Positions 41,014 through 51,277 are shown, counted from the stretch's first letter. The stretch is 64,000 nt of DNA from JBBQKG01 sp038326655 (GCA_038326655.1 JBBQKG010000014.1:1-64000); one strand, 5' to 3'. Translations and numbers: made by a program. The notes: generated from the letters alone by a model not told the origin.

Positions 41014-41294
41014 CGGCCGGGAGTGGGGGCGCGGAAGCCGCCGGCCGCGGGATCGGGCGCATACGCGAGGACACGCTCCTTCGGCAGGCTCGGACGCGGC
41101 TCGTCAGGCCGCAGCACGTTCTCGAGCTCGACCACGTGCGAGGTCGGCCGGACACCGTCGAGATCGAGCTCCGAGATCTTCTCGATGTGGCCGAGCACCC
41201 CCGAGAGCTCGCGGGACATCCGGTCGATCTCGTCCTCAGCGAGGCGAAGGCGAGCCAGGCGGGCGACGTGGAGGACTTGGTCGCGGTCGATCAT
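41010..41294 (-). CDS. gatC: Asp-tRNA(Asn)/Glu-tRNA(Gln) amidotransferase subunit C
   Basis: A 94-residue belt protein that holds GatA and GatB together. The opening DRDQVLHVARLARLRLAEDE and the SELDLDGVRPTSHV and LRPDEP segments are characteristic. ATG at 41294; the in-frame extension upstream overlaps the cold-shock gene and is not coding. Confidence 0.92.
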   Translation of the reverse strand: MIDRDQVLHVARLARLRLAEDEIDRMSRELSGVLGHIEKISELDLDGVRPTSHVVELENVLRPDEPRPSLPKERVLAYAPDPAAGGFRAPTPGR

Positions 41295-41347
41295 CGGGCG
41301 AATGTTAGTCGGGCTCCGCAGCCGCTTCGGCCCCCTGAAAAGCAAGA

Positions 41348-41366
41348 GCCCCTCTCGGAGAGGGGC
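41348..41366 (-). terminator. Intrinsic terminator of the cold-shock gene
   Basis: An inverted repeat GCCCCTC-TCGGA-GAGGGGC is followed on the minus strand by TCTTGCTTTT. It lies 33 bp after the cold-shock gene stop. Confidence 0.75.
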
Positions 41367-41398
41367 CCTCAAGCGGCTGTCTCGGTCAGCTCCTGGGT

Positions 41399-41599
41399 CT
41401 AAGCGTGGCGGACCTCCGACGCCTGAAGCCCCTTGGGGCCCTCCGTGATCTCGAACGACACGCGTTGTCCCTGCTCCAGGGACTTGTAGCCGTCCTGCTC
41501 GATCTGCGAGAAGTGCACGAAAACGTCGTCGCCTTCTTCCCGTTCGATGAAACCGAACCCCTTCTCGTTGCTGAACCACTTGACGGTCCCTTCGGGCAC
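41399..41599 (-). CDS. Cold-shock domain protein
   Basis: A 66-residue single OB-fold RNA chaperone beginning MPEGTVKWFSNEKGFGFI from a GTG with AGGAGG upstream. RNP1 (KGFGFI) and RNP2 (VFVHFS) are intact and the C-terminus is QASEVRHA. It binds single-stranded nucleic acid. The leader contains a strong GC hairpin and the gene is followed by its own terminator, so it is monocistronic. Confidence 0.95.
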   Translation of the reverse strand: MPEGTVKWFSNEKGFGFIEREEGDDVFVHFSQIEQDGYKSLEQGQRVSFEITEGPKGLQASEVRHA

Positions 41600-41618
41600 T
41601 GCTCCTCCTAACGTGCAA

Positions 41619-41642
41619 CGCGGGCGCAACGCCGCGCCCGCG
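41619..41642 (-). promoter_or_regulatory. 5'-UTR hairpin of the cold-shock gene
   Basis: A 9-bp inverted repeat CGCGGGCGC-AACGCC-GCGCCCGCG lies 20 bp upstream of the GTG start, just before the ribosome site. Structured leaders that change with temperature are known for cold-shock mRNAs elsewhere; that role is inference here. Confidence 0.4.
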
Positions 41643-41721
41643 TGACTCTCTCCACAACGCGCGCAAGCCTACCGAAACCAGGCGCCGGATTGCACGGCAC
41701 GGGCGGCGCTGGACACCAGCG

Positions 41722-42330
41722 CTAGGCAGTCGGCGGAGGCGTGCTCTCGGGGTGCGGATCGTCGCCCGGCTCGGCGGCGGGCGAAGGCACTTCGGCGGTC
41801 CCCGAGCCGGCGTGTGGCGCGGGCGCGGGACGGCGCGCGTAGCGGGATTGCAGCTGGTCCCTCGCGCTGTCGAAAGTGGTCCCCTCCTCCTTCATGCTGT
41901 CCCAGCCGCCGAAGGCGACGAGCGCGCTCGCGATCAGCGCCAGGAAGATCCCGAACTGCAGGCTGATCAGGTCGTTCGGACCCGGCTGGAAGAGCATGCG
42001 CAGCAGCACCATCAGCACCGCCGCGATCCCGAGCGAGGCGGTGATCGCGCTCGCTGCGACCGGAAGCGCGACGGTGCGGGAGGTCGCGGTCAGCACTGCC
42101 AGCGCGATCGCGGCAACCGCGGCCGCGAGCATGATCAGGTTCGCGATGAACCCGAAGAAGCCCTCACCGTCCCACGCGCCGAAATTGCCCTGGACCTTCA
42201 CGGTCGTGCCGAGCGGGAGCGTGATCGAAGTCCCGGCGCTGTACCAGTCGACGAGGAACAGGGCGATCAGCAGCAGCACGCCACCGACCGCCGCGATCAG
42301 CTCCCCGCGTCTCAGCTTGCCCAGATCCAT
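41722..42330 (-). CDS. Four-helix membrane protein of unknown function
   Basis: A 202-residue protein with four hydrophobic helices (about 11-28, 60-82, 90-112 and 125-143) and a proline/alanine-rich cytoplasmic tail (APAPHAGSGTAEVPSPAAEP). The extracellular loop between helices 1 and 2 holds GTSITLPLGTTVKVQGNFGAW. No known domain is recognised. It is followed upstream on the same strand by folD after 13 bp. Confidence 0.6.
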   Translation of the reverse strand: MDLGKLRRGELIAAVGGVLLLIALFLVDWYSAGTSITLPLGTTVKVQGNFGAWDGEGFFGFIANLIMLAAAVAAIALAVLTATSRTVALPVAASAITASLGIAAVLMVLLRMLFQPGPNDLISLQFGIFLALIASALVAFGGWDSMKEEGTTFDSARDQLQSRYARRPAPAPHAGSGTAEVPSPAAEPGDDPHPESTPPPTA

Positions 42331-42343
42331 CGCGGCAATCCTC

Positions 42344-43207
42344 CTAGACGGATCGGACCGACAGCTGCATCCACGCCGCCTGAAGGGTGTTCTGCAGGAG
42401 CATCGCGATCGTCATCGGCCCCACTCCGCCCGGCACGGGCGTGATCGCCCCGGCGACCCGCGCGGCTGAGTCGAAATCGACGTCTCCCGTGACGCCGCGC
42501 TCCGTGCGGGTTGTACCGACGTCGATCACGGTCGCGCCCGGCTTGACCATCTCGCCGGTGATCAGGCCCGCTCGCCCGACCGCCGCCACGAGCACGTCGC
42601 CCCGGCGGCAAACCGCGCCGAGGTCACGGGTGCGCGAGTGGCAGTGCGTGACGGTCGCGTTCTGTGCGAGGAGCAGCGAGGCCACCGGCTTTCCGACCAG
42701 GTTTGAGCGCCCGACGACGACCGCCTCGGCACCTTCGAGCTCCGTGCCGGCACGCCGCAGCAGCTCCATCACTCCGCGCGGGGTAGCGGACACGAGCGCC
42801 TCCCGCCCCTGCACGAGCAGGCCGGCGTTGGTCGGCGTCAGCCCGTCTACGTCCTTCTGGGGGTCGATCGCGGCGACCACGTGCGCGGGGTCGATCGACG
42901 GCGGGAGCGGCAGCTGCACGATGAAGCCGTGCACGGTGTCGGTCCCGTTCAGGTCCTCGACGAGCTCCAGCAGCTGCTCCTCGGGCGTGTCGGCGGGCAG
43001 CTCGTGCCCGATCGAGCGGATCCCCACCTCCTCGCACGCACGGTGCTTGCCCGCGACGTAGATCTTGGACGCCGGATCGTCTCCGACCAGCACGGTCGCG
43101 AGCCCCGGCGCATCCCCGAAGCGCTCGCGATACTCGTCGACGCCGCGGCGGACCTCGAGGCGCACCTCCGCGGCGATCGCCTTCCCGTCGATGATCTGGG
43201 CAGCCAT
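42344..43207 (-). CDS. folD: Bifunctional methylenetetrahydrofolate dehydrogenase/cyclohydrolase
   Basis: Interconverts 5,10-methylene- and 10-formyl-THF. It has 287 residues with VGDDPASKIYVAGKHRACEEVGI (split, catalytic Y and K), VQLPLPPSIDP, PQKDVDGLTPTNAG, VVVGRSNLVGKPVASLL and PVPGGVGPMTIAML. ATG start at 43207. Confidence 0.95.
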   Translation of the reverse strand: MAAQIIDGKAIAAEVRLEVRRGVDEYRERFGDAPGLATVLVGDDPASKIYVAGKHRACEEVGIRSIGHELPADTPEEQLLELVEDLNGTDTVHGFIVQLPLPPSIDPAHVVAAIDPQKDVDGLTPTNAGLLVQGREALVSATPRGVMELLRRAGTELEGAEAVVVGRSNLVGKPVASLLLAQNATVTHCHSRTRDLGAVCRRGDVLVAAVGRAGLITGEMVKPGATVIDVGTTRTERGVTGDVDFDSAARVAGAITPVPGGVGPMTIAMLLQNTLQAAWMQLSVRSV

Positions 43208-43221
43208 GGGCGCCGTGAAGG

Positions 43222-45425
<2,204 letters not shown>

Positions 45426-45426
<1 letters not shown>

Positions 45427-46163
45427 TAGCCGCCTGCCGGGTGCTGGCCCTGGTCGCGCCGCAACGGGCGGACGTCAGCCTGCTTCGGCTCCGTCCCGGT
45501 GAGGTCGGCGACCAGGTGCTCGAGTTGCGTGATCCGGTCGGCCAGGCCGCGCATCGCATCGGCGACCGGATCCGGCAGGTGGAGCCAGTCCGTGTCGGGT
45601 CCCTCGGGCCGGCGCCCATCCACGCGCACCGGGTGGCCGGGGTTCCCCACCACGGTCGAGTTCGGCGGCACGTCGTGGATCACGACCGAGTTCGCGCCGA
45701 CCTTCGCGCCATGGCCGATCGTGATGGGGCCGAGCAGCTTCGCGCCCGAGCCGATCGTGACGTTGTCCTCGACGGTCGGGTGTCGCTTCCCGGTCGCGAA
45801 GCCGGTGCCACCGAGGGTCACGCCCTGAAACAGCGTGACGCGATCGCCGATCTCCGCCGTCTCGCCCACCACGACCCCGCTGCCGTGGTCGATGAACAGC
45901 TCGGACCCGATGCGCGCCGCGGGGTGGATCTCGACTCCGGTGGCGACCCGGCCCATGTAGGCGACCAGCCGCGGCACGACCGGCACCTCCGCGTGGTGAA
46001 GTGCGTGCGCCACCCGGTGGCTCAGGATCGCCTGCACTCCCGGGTACGTGAGCACGATCTCGAGCGTGCCGACGCCCCGCGCCGCCGGGTCCCGGTCCCG
46101 CGCGGCGGCGACGTCCTCGCGGAGCTCTCTGGCCACGCGGGCGAGGCTGCGAAGGCCTCTCAT
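45426..46163 (-). CDS. cysE: Serine O-acetyltransferase
   Basis: Acetylates serine to O-acetylserine for cysteine synthesis. It has 245 residues, with a left-handed beta-helix of hexapeptide repeats from about 70 to 170 and catalytic segments GSELFIDHGSGVVVGETA and GVTLGGTG...KRHPTVEDNV. The C-terminus is extended by a predicted coiled coil (about 200-235), and the usual terminal Ile of CysE for CysK docking is absent. It overlaps the ThiF-like gene by 4 bp. Confidence 0.92.
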
Positions 46164-46678
46164 CGGACCGCCTCGACGGGTAAGGCGAGGAGTGTGCGGA
46201 CCGCCTCGGCGCCCAGCGCCGCGCCGTCCCGGCCGGCGGGTCGCAGCACGGGCACGCCGGCGCCAGCGAGTGCTTCCGCGACTTCGGCGGCGGCGGTGCA
46301 GTCGAGCGCGAGGTCCTGGCCCGCGGCGATCGCGGCGGCGTTCTGGGAGTCCACGTGAACGGGATAGCTCTCGGTGTGGACCTCGGGGTTCAACAATCCG
46401 AGCTTGCCTGCGAGCGTGTCCGCCTTGCCCTGGCCGACATCGGGCGTGTAGTAGACCGTCTGCGCGGCGAGGTCACCGAGGCCCACCGCGGCCCCGTCAA
46501 CCACTCCGACGTAGCCGACGCCGCAGGAGGCAAGGTGCGCGGCGGCCGCGGCGCCCGCGGCGCCCGCGCCGATCACGATCGCGCGCGAGCGCTTGAGCCG
46601 CTCCTGGCCATCCACGCCGATCTCCTCGATCTGCGTCGCATAGCGCTCGTGCTCTGAATCCGAGAGGCCGTCACTCAC
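46160..46678 (-). CDS. ThiF/MoeB-like E1-type protein, short and degenerate
   Basis: A 172-residue protein matching the first half of ThiF/MoeB adenylyltransferases: RYATQIEEIGVDGQERLKRSR, nucleotide loop VIGAGAAGAAAAAHLAS and strand VGYVGVVDG. The following family motif (D-x-D-x-V-x-x-SNL-x-RQ) is replaced by DGAAVGLGDLAAQT, so the second acidic residue, the Asn and the Arg are missing. The C-terminal zinc and cysteine region is absent. It may be a pseudoenzyme or a scaffold for sulfur transfer, since it lies between cysE and cysK. GTG start. Confidence 0.65.
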   Translation of the reverse strand: MSDGLSDSEHERYATQIEEIGVDGQERLKRSRAIVIGAGAAGAAAAAHLASCGVGYVGVVDGAAVGLGDLAAQTVYYTPDVGQGKADTLAGKLGLLNPEVHTESYPVHVDSQNAAAIAAGQDLALDCTAAAEVAEALAGAGVPVLRPAGRDGAALGAEAVRTLLALPVEAVR

Positions 46679-46719
46679 AAGCTAAGGGTACGCGACGCCT
46701 CCGCCGCTTCCGTGGCGTG

Positions 46720-47661
46720 TTAGGGAGCGAAGAAGGGCGTCGAGACGTAGCGCTCGCCGGAGTCGCAGATCACGGTCACGATCCGCTTGCCGCGCATCTC
46801 CGGGCGGCCTGCGATCTGGAGCGATGCCCAGGTCGCGGCGCCCGCCGAGATGCCGGCCGAGACGCCCTCCCGGCGCGCGAGCGCGCGGGCTGTCTCGATC
46901 GCGTCCTCGTCGGTGACGGGGACGATCTCGTCGATCACGTCCCGGTTGAGGATCTCCGGCACGAACCCGGCGCCGATCCCCTGGATCCTGTGCGGCCCGG
47001 GACGCCCCCCGGACAGGACGGGGGAGCTTTTCGGCTCGACCGCGACCACGTGCACGCCGCGCCTGCGGTCCTTCAGGACCTCGCCCACGCCCGTGATCGT
47101 GCCGCCGGTGCCCACGCCCGCCACGAACACGTCCACCGCGCCGTCGAGGTCGGCCCAGATCTCCTCGGCCGTGGTGCGGCGGTGCATCTCCGGGTTGGCG
47201 GGGTTCTTGAACTGCTGTGGCACGAACGAGTCGGGGGTCTCGCGCGCGAGCCGGTCGGCCTCGTCGACCGCCTCGTGCATGCCTCCCATCGACTCCGTCA
47301 CGATCACCTCGGCGCCGTACAGCCGCAGCAGGGACTCGCGCTCACGGCTCATCCCCTGCGGCATCGTGAGCACCAGCCGGTAGCCCTTCGCCGCACAGAC
47401 GAACGCCAGCGCGATCCCGGTGTTCCCGGAGGTCGACTCGATCACGGTCGTGCGCCTGGGCTCGATCCGGCCCTCGGCCTCGGCGGCCTCGATCATCGCG
47501 ACGCCGATCCGGTCCTTGACGGAACCCGCGGGGTTGTAGGCCTCGAGCTTTCCGATCACCTCGGCGCCGAGCTCGGCCCCGAGGCGCGCGAAGCGAACCA
47601 TCGGCGTCCGCCCGACCAGCTCGGAGAGGTTCGATGGAATTCCGACCCGCTTTACAGCCAT
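46720..47661 (-). CDS. cysK: Cysteine synthase (O-acetylserine sulfhydrylase)
   Basis: A PLP enzyme making cysteine from O-acetylserine and sulfide. It has 313 residues with PLP lysine K49 (NPAGSVKDR), the STSGNTGIALA loop, GVGTGGTITG for the phosphate and CDSGERYVST at the C-terminus. It forms a cysteine cluster with the ThiF-like gene and cysE downstream. Confidence 0.95.
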   Translation of the reverse strand: MAVKRVGIPSNLSELVGRTPMVRFARLGAELGAEVIGKLEAYNPAGSVKDRIGVAMIEAAEAEGRIEPRRTTVIESTSGNTGIALAFVCAAKGYRLVLTMPQGMSRERESLLRLYGAEVIVTESMGGMHEAVDEADRLARETPDSFVPQQFKNPANPEMHRRTTAEEIWADLDGAVDVFVAGVGTGGTITGVGEVLKDRRRGVHVVAVEPKSSPVLSGGRPGPHRIQGIGAGFVPEILNRDVIDEIVPVTDEDAIETARALARREGVSAGISAGAATWASLQIAGRPEMRGKRIVTVICDSGERYVSTPFFAP

Positions 47662-47687
47662 TCAGGGCACGATAGCCGTCCCGCAAG

Positions 47688-47978
47688 TCACGAGTGGGCA
47701 AGCGCCTGCGCAAGCCGCGCGACCAGCGCTGAGGGCTCGTCCGCGATCTGCCTCCAGGGTGACGGGCATGACCCCTGCGGTCGCGCTCGAATGCGGCACG
47801 GCTCGAGTGGTAGGCGAAGCCGTCGACCCCGACCACAAGGAAAGCGTCGCGCCAGAGGAAGTCGACCTCGTGGCGGCCGAGGCGGACGTTGAGCTCGGCC
47901 CGCGGCAGCCGGGCGGCCCGCACGAGCGCGAGGAGCCGCTCCTCGGCCTCGGAGCGATCGCCGCATCGCCTCTATTTC
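47688..47978 (-). pseudogene. DUF559 endonuclease-like gene, truncated and frameshifted
   Basis: One frame reads SEAEERLLALVRAARLPRAE, then VRLGRHEVDFLWRDAFLVVG and FAYHSSRAAFERDR. This is the core of DUF559 (Vsr/PD-(D/E)xK-like) proteins. Past about 47780 the homology shifts to another frame, which ends WRQIADEPSALVARLAQALAHS. The frame upstream of SEAEERL meets a stop codon without a start. So it lost its 5' end and suffered at least one frameshift. Adjacent repeats at 47984-48061 may be the agent. Confidence 0.65.
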
Positions 47979-47983
47979 GTCCA

Positions 47984-48061
47984 TGCACAACGCCGCACAC
48001 ATGGGTCCCAGGGACCGGGTGTGCGTGGTCATGCATTGCATATGTGCACAACGCTGCACAC
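47984..48061. repeat. Composite palindrome with flanking 17-bp direct repeats
   Basis: TGCACAACGC(C/T)GCACAC occurs at 47984-48000 and 48045-48061 in the same orientation. Between and overlapping them is a nested inverted repeat: CGCACAC (47994-48000) and GTGTGCG (48019-48025) enclose GGTCCC-A-GGGACC. It is far too structured for chance and looks like a REP/MITE-like unit. No gene is encoded. Confidence 0.6.
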
Positions 48062-48116
48062 CGACTCGTCTCCGCGCCGGTGTGGCACGTTGTCAGGTGC
48101 TCCCGTCAGCCCTTCC

Positions 48117-48833
48117 CTACTTCTTGCACTTCTGCGAGACCGGGACGCTCACGACCTCGCCGGTCCTGAAGTAGAAGGTTCCCGAGCCCTTCCACGAGCC
48201 CTTGCACCGCTTCGGGGCGGTGATCAGGTAGTACTTCCTGTGGCCCTTCCGGACCCTCTTCACCGGGGTCTTGGTCTTGACCGAGACGACCGAGGCGTCC
48301 GGTGCCGAGGGCAGCGTCTTGATCGGCGGGACGCTGAAGTCCAGCACGTACTTCCCGCCGCTCTTGCTGATCTTGCCGACCACCACGAACGTCGGGCCGA
48401 GGTCCGGGAACACGTACACGAGCACGGTGTCCCGGCCGCCCTGCCGCGTTCCGTTGAAGAGCGTCAGCTTCGCGTTGACCGGGTCGGTGACGACGGGCTG
48501 CGCCATCCCGATCCCGTTGCCGGTGCCGATCCTCGACTTCGACGAGCAGCCCTTCGGGCCCTTTGCCTGCAGCGATGTGAGCTTGCAGCGCTTGAACTTG
48601 CTCGGGTTGAACTTCGCGCTGCCGTCGAGCTTGATCACGATCCGGCTCATGATCGGCGGCTGCGGCGCGGCCGGATCGCTGGACAGGATGTTCACCGAAA
48701 GCGCCGTCGGCTTTCCCGCCTTGCTGGGGCTCACCGAGGCCTTGAACGAGACGGTCACCGCCGCGTACGCGGCCCCCGCCAGCATGAGTACGGTGCAGGC
48801 CGCTGCGGCCCCCACGAATAGCTTTCTATGCAC
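48117..48833 (-). CDS. Secreted protein of unknown function, tandem paralogue 1
   Basis: A 238-residue protein with a signal peptide (MHRKLFVGAAAACTVLMLAG, then AAYA). The mature part is beta-rich with the family motifs DPAAPQPPIMSRIVIKLDG, SLQAKGPKGCSSKSRIGTGN, PVVTDPVNAKLTLFNG, VLVYVFPDLGPTFV and PPIKTLPSAPDAS. It ends GTFYFRTGEVVSVPVSQKCKK. Four or more conserved cysteines could form disulphides. GTG start with AAGGAGGAG upstream. The role is unknown; it is one of three neighbouring copies. Confidence 0.75.
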   Translation of the reverse strand: MHRKLFVGAAAACTVLMLAGAAYAAVTVSFKASVSPSKAGKPTALSVNILSSDPAAPQPPIMSRIVIKLDGSAKFNPSKFKRCKLTSLQAKGPKGCSSKSRIGTGNGIGMAQPVVTDPVNAKLTLFNGTRQGGRDTVLVYVFPDLGPTFVVVGKISKSGGKYVLDFSVPPIKTLPSAPDASVVSVKTKTPVKRVRKGHRKYYLITAPKRCKGSWKGSGTFYFRTGEVVSVPVSQKCKK

Positions 48834-48929
48834 GAGTCTCTCCTCCTTGTTCTGCGGGTGCTGCCCGTCGAAAACCCGGAGGAGGCTGGAAGCTTCTGTG
48901 CGCTCCGTGTTAAGCGTGCATGAAAAATA

Positions 48930-48960
48930 GAGGCCGGCCCGCGCTTGGCGGGCCGGCCTC
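48930..48960 (-). terminator. Intrinsic terminator after secreted paralogue 2
   Basis: A perfect 13-bp stem GAGGCCGGCCCGC / GCGGGCCGGCCTC with a 5-nt loop. On the minus strand it is followed by TATTTTTC. It lies 22 bp past the stop at 48983, so each paralogue seems to be transcribed separately. Confidence 0.85.
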
Positions 48961-48982
48961 GAACAACAGCGCTACTCGGTAG

Positions 48983-49675
48983 CTACTTCTTGCACTTCTG
49001 CGAGAACGGCGTGGTCACCTTCTCACCGGTGGTGAACGAGAAGGTCGCCGAGGACTTCCAGCTCTTCTTGCACGTCTTGGGCGTGACGATCAGCCCGACC
49101 TTCTTGCCCTTGGCCTTGATGTTCTTCGGGGTGGTCTTCGTCTTGACCGTTGCGGTTGCCGCGTCAGGCGCGCTCGGAAGCGTCTTGATCGGCGGCACTG
49201 CGCAGTCGAGGCTGTAACCCCCAACGATCTTGCAGGTCACCACGAACGTCGGTCCCAGGTCCGGGAACACGTACACGAGGACGGAGCTGCCGCCGTTGAA
49301 GAGCGTCAGCTGCGCGTTCACCGGGTCGGTCACGACCGGCTTCGCGTAGCCGATGGCGCTTCCGGTGCCGAGCTTCGACTTGCCCGGGCAGCCCTTCGGG
49401 CCCTTGGCCTGCAGCGAGCTCACGCTGCACTTCGCGAATTTCGGACCATTCCACTTCCCGCCCTTCTGGAACGAGATCTGGATCCGGTTGTTAACGGGTG
49501 GCTGCGGCGCAGCGGGATCGGTGATCACGTAGTTCACGCTCACCCCTGCGGACTTGTTCGCCTTGTTGGGGCTGAACACATAGCTGGCGTTGACGCCGAC
49601 CACGGCCATCGCGGTCGTCGCTGCGAGCGCGACCGCGGCTACCGTCGCGACCCCGACAATTAGCTTCTTTCGCAA
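48983..49675 (-). CDS. Secreted protein of unknown function, tandem paralogue 2
   Basis: A 230-residue relative of the neighbours on both sides. A TTG start with GAGGAG six bases upstream gives MRKKLIVGVATVAAVALAAT and a signal peptide ending near AMA. Shared motifs are DPAAPQPPVNNRIQISF, SLQAKGPKGCPGKSKLGTGS, VVTDPVNAQLTLFNGG, VLVYVFPDLGPTFVV, PPIKTLPSAPDAA and the SQKCKK end. It is the most diverged of the three at the N-terminus (GVNASYVFSPNKANKSAG). Confidence 0.75.
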   Translation of the reverse strand: MRKKLIVGVATVAAVALAATTAMAVVGVNASYVFSPNKANKSAGVSVNYVITDPAAPQPPVNNRIQISFQKGGKWNGPKFAKCSVSSLQAKGPKGCPGKSKLGTGSAIGYAKPVVTDPVNAQLTLFNGGSSVLVYVFPDLGPTFVVTCKIVGGYSLDCAVPPIKTLPSAPDAATATVKTKTTPKNIKAKGKKVGLIVTPKTCKKSWKSSATFSFTTGEKVTTPFSQKCKK

Positions 49676-49717
49676 TTTGACTCCTCCTCGCTTGGGGTCG
49701 CTACGACCCTCCAATGA

Positions 49718-49743
49718 GAGAGCCGACCCGAGGGCCGGCTCTC
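49718..49743 (-). terminator. Hairpin after secreted paralogue 3
   Basis: GAGAGCCG-A-CCC / GGG-C-CGGCTCTC forms an 11-bp interrupted stem 13 bp past the paralogue 3 stop. The T-rich tail is weak. Confidence 0.6.
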
Positions 49744-49755
49744 TTGATCAGCTGA

Positions 49756-50466
49756 TTACTTCTTGCACTTCTGGCTTACCGGCGTCTTGACGATCTCGCC
49801 GGTCCGGAAGTAGAAGTCGCCCTCCGCCTTCCACGAGCCGGAGCACTTCTTCGGCGCGATGATCAGCGGGAGCTTCTTCCCCCCCTTCTTGATGTACTTG
49901 ACAGGCGTTTTCGTCTTGACCGTGCCCACCGATGCATCCGGCGCGCTCGGCAACGTCTTGATCGCGGGGATCGAGAAGTCGAGCGTGTAGTCGAACGGCC
50001 CGTCCTTCTTGTGGATCACCTTGCCGACCGTGACGAACGTCGGCCCGAGGTCCGGGAAGACGTAGACGAGGACCGTGCTACCGCCGTTGAACAGCGTCAG
50101 CTTCGCGGCGACGGGGTCGGTGACCACCGGCTTCGCGTAGCCCACACCGGTACCGGTGCCGATGTTCGACTTCGACGGGCAGCCCTTCGGCCCCTTGGCC
50201 TGCAGCGCGCTGAGGCTGCACTTTGGGAACTTGCTGCCGTTGTACTTCCCGCCCGCGTTCAGCTTGATCACGATCCGGCTCATGATCGGGGGCTGCGGCG
50301 CGGCCGGGTCGCTCACGACGATGCTCGTGTTCAGCGCGGTCGGCTTGTTCGCCTTGTTCGGGCTGACCGAGGCGTTGAACGCGACCTGCACCGCCCCGTA
50401 CGCGAGGCTGGCAAGCGCGAGACAGGCGACGCCCACGATGGACGCTCCCATCAATGTCTTACGCAA
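49756..50466 (-). CDS. Secreted protein of unknown function, tandem paralogue 3
   Basis: A 236-residue protein from a TTG with GGAGGAGG upstream (MRKTLMGASIVGVACLALAS and a signal cleaved near AYG). It carries the same ordered motifs as its neighbours: DPAAPQPPIMSRIVIKLN, LQAKGPKGCPSKSNIGTGTG, PVVTDPVAAKLTLFNGGS, VLVYVFPDLGPTFV, IKTLPSAPDAS, DFYFRTGEIVKTPVSQKCKK. It is most similar to paralogue 1, which points to duplication around paralogue 2. Upstream (50467-50605) I see nothing beyond the ribosome site. Confidence 0.75.
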   Translation of the reverse strand: MRKTLMGASIVGVACLALASLAYGAVQVAFNASVSPNKANKPTALNTSIVVSDPAAPQPPIMSRIVIKLNAGGKYNGSKFPKCSLSALQAKGPKGCPSKSNIGTGTGVGYAKPVVTDPVAAKLTLFNGGSTVLVYVFPDLGPTFVTVGKVIHKKDGPFDYTLDFSIPAIKTLPSAPDASVGTVKTKTPVKYIKKGGKKLPLIIAPKKCSGSWKAEGDFYFRTGEIVKTPVSQKCKK

Positions 50467-50605
50467 TTGAATCCTCCTCCGGATGCGAGGGACTTTCGCC
50501 CGCCGACCCCATGCGCGCAGGTCGACTGGCCCTATCGAGGGTCACTCCCCGCGCAAGCGTAGCCGAACGCGTTTTGGCGTGCGTTGCCTGGAGATTGTGC
50601 GCAGG

Positions 50606-51079
50606 TTAAGCGTCGCCGGGGGCTTCCGGCGCCTCGGACTGGTCCCGCGGACGGCGTGAGCGGGCGCGGGCAAGGCCGCCCATGAATTCGTCGAGCGGCG
50701 CCTCCACCAGCTCGCCGGCCTCCTCGGGCTGGACCGACGGCACGACCTCGTGCTCCGGCTGACCCCGGCTCGCACGATCCTCGGCGATCAACCGCCGCCA
50801 GGGCTGCTCGCCGAAGGACCTCCACGCGGTCACGACCGCGGCTTCGGCGAGCTCGGCAATCCGCCGCGAGGACGCGAACGGCTCCTGTGCCCGCGCCAGC
50901 GCCCAGGCGATGCCGTAGCCAAAGCTCCACTCGCTCACGCTCATCTCCATCTCCGAGAACCCGTCGAACTCCTCGCCGGCCTCGTCCTCGACCGCGCGAA
51001 GCGGCTCCGCGCTCTCGTCCTCGAGCGCGTCGTATACATGCCCGGCAAACTGCGAGTCGCGGTCTATGGGCAGGCCCAA
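50606..51079 (-). CDS. Acidic cytoplasmic protein of unknown function
   Basis: A 157-residue protein starting at a TTG with AAGGAGG five bases upstream (MGLPIDRDSQFAGHVYDALE). An acidic N-terminal part (EDESAEPLRAVEDEAGEEFD) is followed by helices SVSEWSFGYGIAWALARAQ and RRIAELAEAAVVTAWRSFGEQPWRRL. There is no signal or known motif. An ATG at 51121 would add 14 residues but lacks a ribosome site. Confidence 0.6.
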   Translation of the reverse strand: MGLPIDRDSQFAGHVYDALEDESAEPLRAVEDEAGEEFDGFSEMEMSVSEWSFGYGIAWALARAQEPFASSRRIAELAEAAVVTAWRSFGEQPWRRLIAEDRASRGQPEHEVVPSVQPEEAGELVEAPLDEFMGGLARARSRRPRDQSEAPEAPGDA

Positions 51080-51157
51080 GGTCGCCTCCTTTCCAGGGCC
51101 GCAGCAAATCCAGGTATGCATGCTAACCGGGAGCGGCGCGAGATACTGGCACCTCCG

Positions 51158-51277
51158 ATGGAGCTGATCCCTTCGGTTGCAGACTGGACCGTGGTGGCCT
51201 TCGCGGCGGTGCGCCTGGTCGCGCTCGCACTGCTCGCCGTGGCCGTGTGGCAGGCGGTGCGGCGCAGGCGCTCCTAA
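51158..51277 (+). CDS. Single-pass mini membrane protein
   Basis: A 39-residue ORF, MELIPSVADWTVVAFAAVRL then VALALLAVAVWQAVRRRRS. It has one hydrophobic helix and a basic C-terminal anchor. A GATACT hexamer ends 10 nt before the ATG and no ribosome site is visible, which suggests leaderless expression. It precedes mutM by 9 bp. Its small size keeps confidence modest. Confidence 0.45.
   Translation: MELIPSVADWTVVAFAAVRLVALALLAVAVWQAVRRRRS

Noticed and set aside
47979..48174. Small proteins such as MHNAAHMGPRDRVCVVMH in the repeat region
   Set aside because: These frames come from the nested palindrome and direct repeats; there is no ribosome site and the sequence has repeat, not codon, structure.
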